In this document: piece after piece, positions 39,067 through 47,174 of the stretch
How the letters are laid out: every line of letters starts with the position of its first letter
Position numbering within the stretch: position 1 is the first letter of the stretch
NCBI RefSeq assembly: GCF_003628555.1
Contig: NZ_CP021731.1
Location: forward strand, 1,612,001 to 1,676,000
Direction of reading: 5' to 3'
Origin: Azoarcus sp. DN11
Lineage (GTDB): Bacteria > Pseudomonadota > Gammaproteobacteria > Burkholderiales > Rhodocyclaceae
Length of the DNA stretch: 64,000 nucleotides
The notes under the pieces: generated by a model
Databases searched by the model: none
Told to the model about the DNA's origin: nothing
What the model saw: the letters and a program-made list of their open reading frames with translations, nothing else
Translations under genes and position numbers: made by a program

Positions 39067-39518
39067 TAAGACCTCAGGAAGCGGGCGAGCTTCTTCAGAG
39101 GAGTGTCCGCACACCACGCGTACAGCGCATCGTACATCACCATCCCTTGCACCAACATTGCATGGTCATCGGCGAAATTGAGCGAAAGCCCCCTGGAGAT
39201 GGCCAGCAGCCCCGCCGCTTCCTTCGCCAGCTCGGGGCGTCCGCAATCGGCGCCCCGCACGATGAGGGCGAGCTTGTCGAGCGCCGAATCCCTGAGCTCA
39301 TATTTCGCGATGAAGGCGTCGAAGCTGCACCGGTCGCCTTGGTGCCCCAACTCCACGCCCGGCACGTCATACGGAATGGCCCCGGTCTCCCCGGCAATCC
39401 TCATCACGTCTCCGGCCGGCACATAGAGGAATTCCGGGTTCGCGTCGACAAACCGGGCAACCAGCCACGGGCAGGCAATGCGGTCAATCCTGGGTCTTTC
39501 GCGGGTTATCCACTTCAT
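39066..39518 (-). CDS. ChrB C-terminal-domain-like chromate resistance protein
   Basis: A 150-residue protein resembling the C-terminal half of ChrB: RIDRIACPWLVARFVDANPEF at its start mirrors WVDRLASAWLIRRFIDPKA in the ChrB of this operon. It overlaps the small lipoprotein gene by 4 bp (ATGA) and the MFS gene by 1 bp. This stand-alone domain is common in chr operons; it may reduce or bind chromate, but the function is not settled. Confidence 0.85.
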   Translation of the reverse strand: MKWITRERPRIDRIACPWLVARFVDANPEFLYVPAGDVMRIAGETGAIPYDVPGVELGHQGDRCSFDAFIAKYELRDSALDKLALIVRGADCGRPELAKEAAGLLAISRGLSLNFADDHAMLVQGMVMYDALYAWCADTPLKKLARFLRS

Positions 39519-39913
39519 GGTTTCACCTCAATCGAGCCATTGGCATTCAAGGGCGTCAGGGTGCCGGCAAGCATCTCCCGGCTATTCGCGAACAGGCGCA
39601 CATGGTGCTCTTGCTTGCGGACCTGATAACACTCCTCCTGGCCGGCAGCGTAGGTCCAGCGCCAGCAGAGCTGGCTGGCCGTGACGCGCCAGCGTCCCCG
39701 CGTGGGCTCCCCCATGTCGACGCCCCGCAGCTCGCCGGAGGGCAGGAACTGGTAGGCGTAATGCACGCCATCGCCAAAGTCCTGCCCGGTAAAGGCGTCG
39801 GCGAGCGCCCTGCCGCGGACCACGGGCCAGGCGTGGTCGGTCGCCTGAGCAGGACACCCGGCAAGGAGGGCGGCGACGGACACGAGCCCTGACATGGCGC
39901 GCCGCTTCATCAT
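39515..39913 (-). CDS. Small exported protein/lipoprotein in the chromate operon
   Basis: A 132-residue protein with a short signal ending SVAALLAGCPAQA, so a lipoprotein with Cys after LLAG is likely. The mature part has a beta-rich pattern (FTGQDFGDGVHYAYQF...RGRWRVTASQLCWRW...ECYQV). ATG 39913 is 5 bp after the chrA stop, with a second ATG at 39910. I do not recognise a family of known function. Confidence 0.72.
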   Translation of the reverse strand: MMKRRAMSGLVSVAALLAGCPAQATDHAWPVVRGRALADAFTGQDFGDGVHYAYQFLPSGELRGVDMGEPTRGRWRVTASQLCWRWTYAAGQEECYQVRKQEHHVRLFANSREMLAGTLTPLNANGSIEVKP

Positions 39914-39918
39914 GGGAA

Positions 39919-41283
39919 TCACAGCAAGGTCTTCACAAGCAAGCCGATGACCGCGCACGCGAGGATGACGTGGATGACGTTCTGCTTGAAGCGGAACAAT
40001 GCGATGGCCGCACCCAGGGCAATGAGTGCCGACATCCACTCGAAGCCGCCGGCGAAGCCTTGCGGCCAGAGCACGTGGTAGCCGAAGAAGAGGGCGAGAT
40101 TCAGGATGACGCCGACGACTGCCGCGGTGATGGCCGTGAGCGGTGCCGTGAACTTGAGGTCGTTGTGGGTCGTCTCGATGAGGGGCCCGCCAAGAAAAAT
40201 GAAGACGAAGGATGGCAGGAAGGTGAACCAGCTCACCAGCGTCGCCGCCACGGCACCGGCGAGGAACAGGCTGTCCGGTCCGAACACGGCCTTGAGGTAA
40301 CCTCCGACGAAGCCGACAAAGGTCACGACCATGATGAGCGGTCCGGGGGTGGTCTCGCCCAGGGCCAGGCCATCGATCATCTGGGGGGCGCTGAGCCAGC
40401 CGTAGTCGCCCACCGCACCCTGGAAGACGTAAGGCAGCACCGCGTACGCACCCCCGAAGGTCATCAAGGCGGCCTTGGTGAAGAACCATCCCATCTGCGT
40501 CAGCGTGTGCTCCCAGCCGTAGATCGCCGTCAGCAGCCCCATGGGCACGAGCCACAGCAGGCCCCCGGCGACGGCCACGTGCGTTAGCCTGAGCCAGCCG
40601 AAGCGGGCATGCTCGGGGGTGGGGGTGTCGTCATCAATCAGCGCCCGGCCGTAGGTCTTGTCGGCTTTGCCGTGACTACCACCGGTCTTGAATTTGTCCG
40701 GTGCCACACGCCCCCCGATATACCCGATGGCGGCGGCGGCGGCCACGATGGCCGGGAAGGGAACGTTCAACGCGAAGATGGCGACGAAGGCCGCTGCGGC
40801 GATGGCCCACAATGCGTTGTTCTTCAGGGCGCGGGAGCCGATGCGGTGGGCGGCCTGCACGACGATGGCCGTCACCGCCGGCTTGATGCCGTAGAAGAGC
40901 CCCGCAACGAGCGGGACCTCGCCGAACGCGACATAGATCCACGACAGGGCAATCAGGATGAACAGGGAGGGCAGCACGAAAAGCCCCCCGGCCACGATGC
41001 CGCCCCAGGTGCGGTGCATCAGCCAGCCGATGTAGGTCGCCAACTGCTGGGCCTCCGGACCGGGAAGGACCATGCAGTAGTTGAGTGCGTGCAGGAAGCG
41101 CCGCTCGGAAATCCAGCGCCGGCGCTCCACCAGTTCCTGATGCATGATGGAAATCTGTCCGGCGGGGCCACCGAAGCTGATGAAGCCGAGCTTCAGCCAG
41201 AACCGGAAGGCTTGCCAGAAGCCGACCTCGGCGGGTTTGGTGTCGAGCACGTCGGATTCCGCGCTTGTCAGGGGGTGGTTCAT
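39919..41283 (-). CDS. chrA: ChrA, chromate efflux transporter
   Basis: A 454-residue CHR-family antiporter with two homologous halves. Hallmarks are FISFGGPAGQISIMHQELVE and NYCMVLPGPEAQQLATYIGW in the first half, and KAALMTFGGAYAVLPYV and ETTPGPLIMVVTFVGF in the second. It exports chromate across the inner membrane. ATG 41283 overlaps the chrB stop by 4 bp; the open frame further upstream lies inside chrB. Confidence 0.93.
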   Translation of the reverse strand: MNHPLTSAESDVLDTKPAEVGFWQAFRFWLKLGFISFGGPAGQISIMHQELVERRRWISERRFLHALNYCMVLPGPEAQQLATYIGWLMHRTWGGIVAGGLFVLPSLFILIALSWIYVAFGEVPLVAGLFYGIKPAVTAIVVQAAHRIGSRALKNNALWAIAAAAFVAIFALNVPFPAIVAAAAAIGYIGGRVAPDKFKTGGSHGKADKTYGRALIDDDTPTPEHARFGWLRLTHVAVAGGLLWLVPMGLLTAIYGWEHTLTQMGWFFTKAALMTFGGAYAVLPYVFQGAVGDYGWLSAPQMIDGLALGETTPGPLIMVVTFVGFVGGYLKAVFGPDSLFLAGAVAATLVSWFTFLPSFVFIFLGGPLIETTHNDLKFTAPLTAITAAVVGVILNLALFFGYHVLWPQGFAGGFEWMSALIALGAAIALFRFKQNVIHVILACAVIGLLVKTLL

Positions 41284-42224
41284 GGTTTCGGGCTCTTCTC
41301 GAAGGAGGCCAGCAGTCCATCGAACAGGCTGCTCGCCAGTGTGAGGAGTTGTTCGTCGTCGGGAACGGTGTCGTGCAGACCGGCCAGCGCGCTCTCGATG
41401 CCGGCCGCCTCGGGCGGCTGCACGCCGCCCACGTCCAGAAAGTGCACCAGCGCGCCGAGGCGCAGGAGTGGCGGGGTCTCCAGCCCGAAACTGGCGAGCA
41501 GCACCTCGAACGTCACGCGCGCGCCAACGTGAGTGAAGGTGGCGCCGTCGAAATCGAAGCCGAGGGCGTCGGCAGGGCAATCGGACGGCGTCGCCAGCCA
41601 GAGCACGGCGGCTTTCGGGTCGATGAAGCGTCGAATCAGCCACGCACTGGCGAGCCGGTCCACCCACGGCCGGCGCCGGGTCGCCCAGACCCGCCCGCGG
41701 TATTCGAGAAGGTCGAGCCGCGCGATGGCATTGTCGATGGGGTGCGGCTCGTCGGGTGACAACGCCCAGGCGGCGCGCTGCTCCAGGTCGCGCATGGCTT
41801 CATCGGCCTGCTGCCGGGCCTCGCCGGGGAAGAAGTCGGTGGCACTGAGGCTCGTGAAGGTCTTGCGCAGCTTGCGTGCCTGTTTGAGCACGTCGGTCGC
41901 CGTCTCCGGGGTCAATCCGTCGCGTGCGCTCGCGATGTCTGCGAGGAGCGCGGCGTAGTCCGCGCTGCGGTCGAACAGCGTCGCGAAATCCGCTTCCGGC
42001 GGCTCCTCGACGCGAAGCACCAAGGCTGTGCCTTCGGCCGACCGGATGTCGACCGCAACCGAGTCGAAGGTCGCGCGGCACGCTTCGCGTTCCGGCATCA
42101 GATACACGCCGTCTCGCAGCACGGCTGCGCCCGATGCCCTGAGGTTGCGCCAGGCACGCATGCGCGCGGTGGCGTTCTCGGTCGGCAGGCTGGTGATGAG
42201 GGTGATCCATGTTTTCATGTTCAT
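41280..42224 (-). CDS. chrB: ChrB, chromate-responsive regulator/resistance protein
   Basis: A 314-residue ChrB. The N-terminal domain (TSLPTENATARMRAWRNLRASGAAVLRDGVYLMPE) and the C-terminal chromate-resistance domain (WVDRLASAWLIRRFIDPKA) are both present. ChrB proteins regulate chr operons in response to chromate. First gene of the operon, immediately downstream of a perfect inverted repeat that could be its own operator. Confidence 0.9.
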   Translation of the reverse strand: MNMKTWITLITSLPTENATARMRAWRNLRASGAAVLRDGVYLMPEREACRATFDSVAVDIRSAEGTALVLRVEEPPEADFATLFDRSADYAALLADIASARDGLTPETATDVLKQARKLRKTFTSLSATDFFPGEARQQADEAMRDLEQRAAWALSPDEPHPIDNAIARLDLLEYRGRVWATRRRPWVDRLASAWLIRRFIDPKAAVLWLATPSDCPADALGFDFDGATFTHVGARVTFEVLLASFGLETPPLLRLGALVHFLDVGGVQPPEAAGIESALAGLHDTVPDDEQLLTLASSLFDGLLASFEKSPKP

Positions 42225-42225
42225 A

Positions 42226-42243
42226 ATCTACAATATCGTAGAT
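42226..42243. promoter_or_regulatory. Palindromic operator of the chr operon
   Basis: ATCTACAATATCGTAGAT, two 6-bp perfect arms around 6 bp, beginning only 2 bp upstream of the chrB start codon. A further half-like CTCTAC follows. ChrB-type autoregulation of this site is inferred from position. Confidence 0.65.
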
Positions 42244-42344
42244 AACTCTACAAATTTTTGCGATGATGGACTTCGTTCCGAGGACGAAGCCCCGACGCTC
42301 GTCGCTGCGCGAGCGTCGCAAGGGCTCTTCTGCCGGCTGACGGC

Positions 42345-42490
42345 GCTCCGGTTCCGCGAGGTGTTCGACCGCTTCTACCACATCGACGCCTCCCGCAATC
42401 GTGCCGAAGGCGGCTTCGGTCTGGGCCTTGCGATCGCGCGCTGGGCGGTGGAGGCGAACGGCGGAAGAACGCTTGAGTCAGCGCCGTGGC
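42345..42490 (+). pseudogene. Remnant of a sensor histidine kinase (ATPase end)
   Basis: The plus strand reads REVFDRFYHIDASRNRAEGG and FGLGLAIARWAVEANGGRTL, which is the G2-box end of a HATPase domain, then loses the usual RGSTFxxxLP ending. The kinase body and promoter are absent. It fills most of the gap between the chr operator and the cytochrome gene. Confidence 0.75.
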
Positions 42491-42538
42491 GGGCATCGGA
42501 TGAAAGTGACTTTGGGTTTTTCGAGGGAGGTATTAATT

Positions 42539-43897
42539 ATGACAAATGTTTTTCCCGGGGTATGGTTCGGCAATCGCTTTTTCGGATCGATATTCCTTAT
42601 CCGCAATCTATTGCGCGCCTGCCTTGCAGCATTCCTCGTTCTCTGCGGCCTGGCCGCCGCCCACGCCGCCCCCGAGGCGCAACCGGCCGCCAAGATGCAG
42701 TTCCCCGAAGGCACGGCCACTCCCTCGGAGGTTTGCGGGGCCTGTCACAAGGAACTCTATCGCGAGTATTCCGAAGGCAGCGGCAGCGATCTCAATTGGA
42801 AGCCGATGAAATTCGATTCGTCTTCGAAGAAGCTGCTTAGCCTTCCCGCAGGCATTCACCAATCCGCGACAGCCCACGCTGTCGCCGGATCGGAACCCTG
42901 GCCGATCGAGGCCAAACACGTCGAGGAAGATGGCAAGGAATGCAATGTCTGCCATTTCCCTTTGGCATTCGACTACCCGGACATGACCAGCCCGGCCATT
43001 TTCGAAAAGGTCAAACCCAGGACCGAAAACCGACTGGCGGGCATCACCTGTGCTTCGTGCCACCTGACCCCGGAAGGGAAAATCCGGGGGCCCTATGTGG
43101 TCGATGCGCCCCACGAGACCGTCGCCGACGAGCGCACCCAGACGGCGGCGGCCTGCGCCCGCTGTCATGGCGAGGGAAAACGGGTAGTTGGAAAACAGAC
43201 TCAGACCTCGCTTGAATGGCTCGAAGATTTCAACAAGCCGGGACTCGGCCGTCAGCAGTGCCAGGAGTGCCACATGCCCAAGACGGTGCGGAAGCTGGCG
43301 GAGGATTTCGACGTGCCGGAAAGGCCGGTAGCGCGGCACCTGTGGACCGGCGGTCATTCTTTCCAGCGGGTCGCGAGCGCCCTCAATCTCTCTGTGACTC
43401 AGCCGCAGGAGGGTAATTCCCAGGTTTCCCTGCGCGTCACGAACGTCGGTGCCGGCCATTCCGTACCCACCGGTTCGAATCGCCGAGCGGTCTACCTTAC
43501 GGCCGAGGTATTGAATGGCAAGGGGAAAGTGGTGGCCACGAAGGAATGGTTGTTTGCCCCCTGGATGCAAGGCCGCCCCGATGACCGAAAGTTTCTCGAA
43601 GAGGACAGGAAGGGGCACGATCCGATCGCGACCTCCCAGGCCGATGCCCAGGGGCCTCACGAAACCATCATCCGTGCCGGAGAAACCCGCCTCCTCGATT
43701 GGACACCGGAGCTGGCGGCCGGTCGGTACACGGTGCGCGCAACGCTCACTTACGATCTGAACCGCTATAACGATCGGGCTTTCAAGGACGATCAATATGA
43801 GATGGCCCGAGTTGCCATTCCCTTGAAGATCACCGCGGCGGCGGCCCAGGTTCAGGTAAGCAACGAGAAAGCACTGGCACAGGCGGTTGCCAAGTAG
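42539..43897 (+). CDS. Periplasmic pentaheme cytochrome c
   Basis: A 452-residue protein with an N-terminal export helix (ACLAAFLVLCGLAAAHA) and five CxxCH heme sites, at residues 66-70, 135-139, 171-175, 206-210 and 241-245. The C-terminal 190 residues are heme-free and beta-rich (VSLRVTNVGAGHSVPTG). The arrangement resembles cytochrome c554-type multiheme proteins with an added domain. GGGAGG at 42525-42530 sets ATG 42539. The redox partner is unknown. The next gene encodes a probable outer-membrane protein, so a periplasmic electron-transfer unit is possible. Confidence 0.87.
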   Translation: MTNVFPGVWFGNRFFGSIFLIRNLLRACLAAFLVLCGLAAAHAAPEAQPAAKMQFPEGTATPSEVCGACHKELYREYSEGSGSDLNWKPMKFDSSSKKLLSLPAGIHQSATAHAVAGSEPWPIEAKHVEEDGKECNVCHFPLAFDYPDMTSPAIFEKVKPRTENRLAGITCASCHLTPEGKIRGPYVVDAPHETVADERTQTAAACARCHGEGKRVVGKQTQTSLEWLEDFNKPGLGRQQCQECHMPKTVRKLAEDFDVPERPVARHLWTGGHSFQRVASALNLSVTQPQEGNSQVSLRVTNVGAGHSVPTGSNRRAVYLTAEVLNGKGKVVATKEWLFAPWMQGRPDDRKFLEEDRKGHDPIATSQADAQGPHETIIRAGETRLLDWTPELAAGRYTVRATLTYDLNRYNDRAFKDDQYEMARVAIPLKITAAAAQVQVSNEKALAQAVAK

Positions 43898-43966
43898 TTT
43901 GTTATGACGATGGCAAGCGCCCGGGCAGGATCGAGCGCTTGTCGCTTGCAAAGTGGAGAGTTGGAA

Positions 43967-44713
43967 ATGAAAAGAAGTCCCGGACTGCGGGCCATCGTTG
44001 CAGGCGTGCTGTGCCTGGCAGCCTCGTCAGCCCTGGCCTATCGGCCCTTTGATGGCACTGATGCCGCCGTGGCCGATGAGGGTGAGTTCGAACTCGAATT
44101 CAGCCCTGCCAGCTATTTGCGCGAAGGTTCCGAACGGTCCTTGTTTGCGCCGGCCGTAGTCGCGAATTTCGGGATTTCGGAAGACCGGGAGATCGTGCTG
44201 GAAGGAAAGCTGAGGTCACGCCGGGATACTCCGGCCGAAGGTCACCGAACCAGTCTGGAAGATACCGCCCTGTCCTTGAAACAGGTCCATCGCCGCGGCA
44301 GCCTGCAGGATGGGACCGGGCCCAGCATCGCCAGCGAATGCAGCGTCCTGCTGCCGACCATTCATGGGCAATCCGGCACCGGCGCCAGTTGTGCGGGAAT
44401 CGTGTCGCAGCGCTGGCCCATGGCGACGGTGCATGTCAACGCTGCGCTCTTGCTGGATCGCAAACACGATTGGAGCCGCTTCCTGGGGGCCATTGTCGAG
44501 GGGCCTGGCGAGTGGTCGGTGCGGCCGGTGATGGAAATATTCGCGGAAAGAGGCGTGAATGGGGCGAGGACCGACTCTGCGCTGGTCGGTTTGATCTGGC
44601 GTGCACAGGAAAATCTGTCTTTTGATCTGGGAGTGCGTCGAGCCCGATCCGACGGCGAAAACATCTCCGAGGTGAGGGCCGGATTGACCTGGGCCTTTGC
44701 GATGGGCAAGTAG
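43967..44713 (+). CDS. Probable outer-membrane beta-barrel protein
   Basis: A 248-residue protein with a signal peptide (VAGVLCLAASSALA) and alternating beta strands through to the end (FDLGVRRARSDGENISEVRAGLTWAFAMGK). It resembles small outer-membrane transporters/porins of the type that follow multiheme cytochromes. GGAGAG precedes ATG 43967, 69 bp after the cytochrome stop. No precise function can be given. Confidence 0.65.
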   Translation: MKRSPGLRAIVAGVLCLAASSALAYRPFDGTDAAVADEGEFELEFSPASYLREGSERSLFAPAVVANFGISEDREIVLEGKLRSRRDTPAEGHRTSLEDTALSLKQVHRRGSLQDGTGPSIASECSVLLPTIHGQSGTGASCAGIVSQRWPMATVHVNAALLLDRKHDWSRFLGAIVEGPGEWSVRPVMEIFAERGVNGARTDSALVGLIWRAQENLSFDLGVRRARSDGENISEVRAGLTWAFAMGK

Positions 44714-44738
44714 CCCTTTCGAAATTGCGGGAGGAAGC

Positions 44739-44810
44739 GTGAGATCCCTGTTGATGGCAGCCGCGATGATGGTGGCAGTGACGAGCGCGCTCGCCGGAAT
44801 CGCGTCCTGA
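44739..44810 (+). CDS. Possible 23-residue peptide, signal-like
   Basis: GTG 44739 follows GGGAGGAAGC and reads a hydrophobic, signal-peptide-like chain ending TSALAGIAS before TGA. It may be the start of a gene lost downstream, or a leader peptide. Supported only by the ribosome site and position after the outer-membrane gene. Confidence 0.3.
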   Translation: MRSLLMAAAMMVAVTSALAGIAS

Positions 44811-44921
44811 CTGTTCGGATTTCCGAATGGGCGGGATGGGTGTCCGTTCGGATTTTCGTCGCGCAGATGCGCGAAAGAAATTTTTCATTTTATAAAACAT
44901 AGGCTTGTATTCCTTCCTGGC

Positions 44922-44937
44922 TGGCACGTCACGTGCA
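44922..44937 (+). promoter_or_regulatory. Sigma-54-type (-24/-12) promoter of the dctA-like gene
   Basis: TGGCACGTCACGTGCA has the GG and GC dinucleotides with exactly 10 bp between them and differs from TGGCACG-N4-TTGCA at one base. It lies 57 bp before the GTG start. dctA genes are classically driven by sigma-54 with DctD. Confidence 0.8.
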
Positions 44938-44993
44938 ATGGGAAAGCAACACTTCCCGCCTCCCGGCGAGGCTCATACCAAAGGAGACTGCCT

Positions 44994-46295
44994 GTGAAAA
45001 TGAACCGCTTGACGACCTGGATCGTCATCGCGATGGTGCTGGGCGTGATCGTCGGCTATGTCTGCAACATGACGGCAGGCAGCCCGGAGGCGGCGAAGGA
45101 GATCGCCGGCTATTTCAGCATGCTGACCGACATCTTCCTGCGCCTGATCAAGATGATCATCGCGCCGCTGGTGTTCGCGACCCTGGTTGCCGGCCTGGCC
45201 AACATGGGTGACACGAGGGCGGTCGGGCGCATCGGCGGCCGCGCGCTGATGTGGTTCGTCGGTGCTTCGCTGGTGTCGCTGACGGTCGGTCTGATCGCCG
45301 CGAACCTGCTGCACCCGGGCGTGGGGATGAGCATCGCGCTGCCGGAGGCGGGCACCGCCACCAACCTGAAGACCGGTGCGCTCAACCTCAAGGACTTCAT
45401 CATCCAGGTGTTCCCGAAGAGCATCGTCGAGTCGATGGCGAGCAACTCGATCCTGCAGATCCTCGTCTTCGCGGTGTTCTTCGGTCTTGCGCTCGGCCAC
45501 CTGCACAACGAGTCGGCGCGCTCGCTGGTCGGCACCATGGACGACGTCGTCCACGTGATGCTCAAGGTCACCGACTACGTGATGCGCATGGCGCCGTTCG
45601 GCGTGTTCGGGGCGGTGGCAGGCGTCATCACGACGCAGGGTGCGGGCATGCTGCTGGTGTTCGGCAAGTTCATGCTGGCGTTCTACCTGACGCTGGGAAC
45701 GCTGTGGGCGGTGCTGATCCTCGCCGGCTACCTCGTCCTCGGCCGCAAAGTGTTCGGCCTGGTCAGGCTGGTGCGCAGCCCGATGCTGATCGCCTTCTCG
45801 ACGGCGACCAGCGAAGCGGCCTATCCGAAGGTGATGGAGCAGCTCGAGAAGTTCGGCGTCAGCAACCGCATCACCGGCTTCGTGCTGCCGCTGGGTTATT
45901 CTTTCAACCTCGATGGCTCGATGATCTACACGACGTTCGCGGCGCTGTTCATCGCCCAGGCATATGGCATCGAGATGACGCTGACGAGCCAGATCACGAT
46001 GCTGCTGGTGCTGATGGTGTCGAGCAAGGGCATTGCCGGCGTGCCGCGTGCCTCGCTGGTGGTGGTCGCCGCGGTGCTACCGATGTTCGGGCTGCCCGAG
46101 GCGGGCGTGCTGCTGGTGCTCGGCGTCGACCACTTCCTCGACATGGGGCGCAGCGCGACCAACGTGCTGGGCAATGCCATTGCCACGGCGGTGGTGGCAA
46201 AGTGGGAAGGGGCCGTCGAAGCGGTCGATCCCGAACTGGCCGACGCCGACGAGGCGTTGCCGGCGCCGGGCGGGCAGTTGCCGCAGGCTGCCTGA
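44994..46295 (+). CDS. dctA: DctA-family C4-dicarboxylate/cation symporter
   Basis: A 433-residue member of the dicarboxylate/amino acid:cation symporter family. Visible are the hydrophobic scaffold helices and the conserved late motifs FSTATSEAAYP, GYSFNLDGSMIYTTFAALFIAQA and GVDHFLDMGRSATNVLGNA. It should import succinate, fumarate or malate with cations; fumarate is the co-substrate of benzylsuccinate synthase. AAAGGAG at 44980-44986 fits GTG 44994; ATG 45000 is an alternative. A sigma-54 promoter precedes it and a hairpin terminator follows. Confidence 0.88.
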   Translation: MKMNRLTTWIVIAMVLGVIVGYVCNMTAGSPEAAKEIAGYFSMLTDIFLRLIKMIIAPLVFATLVAGLANMGDTRAVGRIGGRALMWFVGASLVSLTVGLIAANLLHPGVGMSIALPEAGTATNLKTGALNLKDFIIQVFPKSIVESMASNSILQILVFAVFFGLALGHLHNESARSLVGTMDDVVHVMLKVTDYVMRMAPFGVFGAVAGVITTQGAGMLLVFGKFMLAFYLTLGTLWAVLILAGYLVLGRKVFGLVRLVRSPMLIAFSTATSEAAYPKVMEQLEKFGVSNRITGFVLPLGYSFNLDGSMIYTTFAALFIAQAYGIEMTLTSQITMLLVLMVSSKGIAGVPRASLVVVAAVLPMFGLPEAGVLLVLGVDHFLDMGRSATNVLGNAIATAVVAKWEGAVEAVDPELADADEALPAPGGQLPQAA

Positions 46296-46351
46296 GGCGG
46301 GTCGGCTCCCGCTCGGGGGCCGATCGCGCCGGAGCGCAGAATCCATCCTCA

Positions 46352-46379
46352 GGCCCGGTGCCTTGCACCGGGCCTTTTT
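46352..46379 (+). terminator. Rho-independent terminator after dctA
   Basis: A 10-bp perfect stem GGCCCGGTGC / GCACCGGGCC with a CTT loop and five T residues. It separates dctA from the TSUP gene, which begins 12 bp further on. Confidence 0.9.
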
Positions 46380-46390
46380 CGCTGAACGAC

Positions 46391-47146
46391 ATGATCGACT
46401 GGTACATCCTCGCTCCCGCAGCCTTCTTCGCCGGCATGGTCGACGCCGTGGTGGGTGGCGGCGGCCTGATCCAGATTCCGGTGCTGCTGTCGCAGTTTCC
46501 GCAGACCGCGATCCCGACCCTGTTCGGCACCAACAAGGTGTCGAGCATCGCCGGCACCGGCGCGGCGCTGTGGCGTTATCGCCGCAGCGTGTCCATCCCC
46601 TGGATGGTCGTGCTGCCGGCCACTGCAGCCGCGCTGGTTGGCGCAGGGGGCGGGGCGGCGCTGGTTGCGCTGCTGCCGCGCGAGACGATGCGCCCGCTGG
46701 TGGTGGTGCTGATGATCGCGGTGGCGCTCTATACGTTTGCGCGCAAGGATCTCGGCCACCGCGTGACCCGCGTGGTGACGCGCGCGGACCGCTGGAAGGG
46801 GGCCCTGTTCGGCGGCATCATCGGCGTCTACGACGGCTTCTTCGGCCCGGGCACCGGCAGTTTCCTGATCTTCGGCTTCATCCGCCTGTTCGGCATGGAT
46901 TTCGTGCAGGGATCGGCCAGTGCGAAGGTGGTCAATTTCGCCACCAATCTCTCGGCGATCGTCTTCTTTGCCAGCCACGGGCCCATCCTGTGGCAGATCG
47001 GGCTGGCGATGGCGGTGTGCAACCTGGCCGGCGCCTATGTGGGCACGCATTTCGCGCTCAAGCACGGGGCCGGCTTCATCCGCAAGGCCTTCCTCGGCGT
47101 CGTTGTCGTCTTGATCATCAAGCAGCTGGTGGATCTTGCCGCGTGA
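46391..47146 (+). CDS. TSUP family (TauE/SafE) membrane transporter
   Basis: A 251-residue protein with about eight membrane helices and the two family repeats: AGMVDAVVGGGGLIQIPVLL...GTNKVSSIAG near the start, and GGIIGVYDGFFGPGTGSFLIF in the second half. TSUP proteins export or import small sulfur- or carbon-containing anions such as sulfite or sulfoacetate. The substrate here is unknown. ATG 46391 lies directly after the dctA terminator, so it probably relies on read-through or its own promoter. Confidence 0.87.
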   Translation: MIDWYILAPAAFFAGMVDAVVGGGGLIQIPVLLSQFPQTAIPTLFGTNKVSSIAGTGAALWRYRRSVSIPWMVVLPATAAALVGAGGGAALVALLPRETMRPLVVVLMIAVALYTFARKDLGHRVTRVVTRADRWKGALFGGIIGVYDGFFGPGTGSFLIFGFIRLFGMDFVQGSASAKVVNFATNLSAIVFFASHGPILWQIGLAMAVCNLAGAYVGTHFALKHGAGFIRKAFLGVVVVLIIKQLVDLAA

Positions 47147-47174
47147 GGACTTGCCACGTGGGGACGCTGCTACC

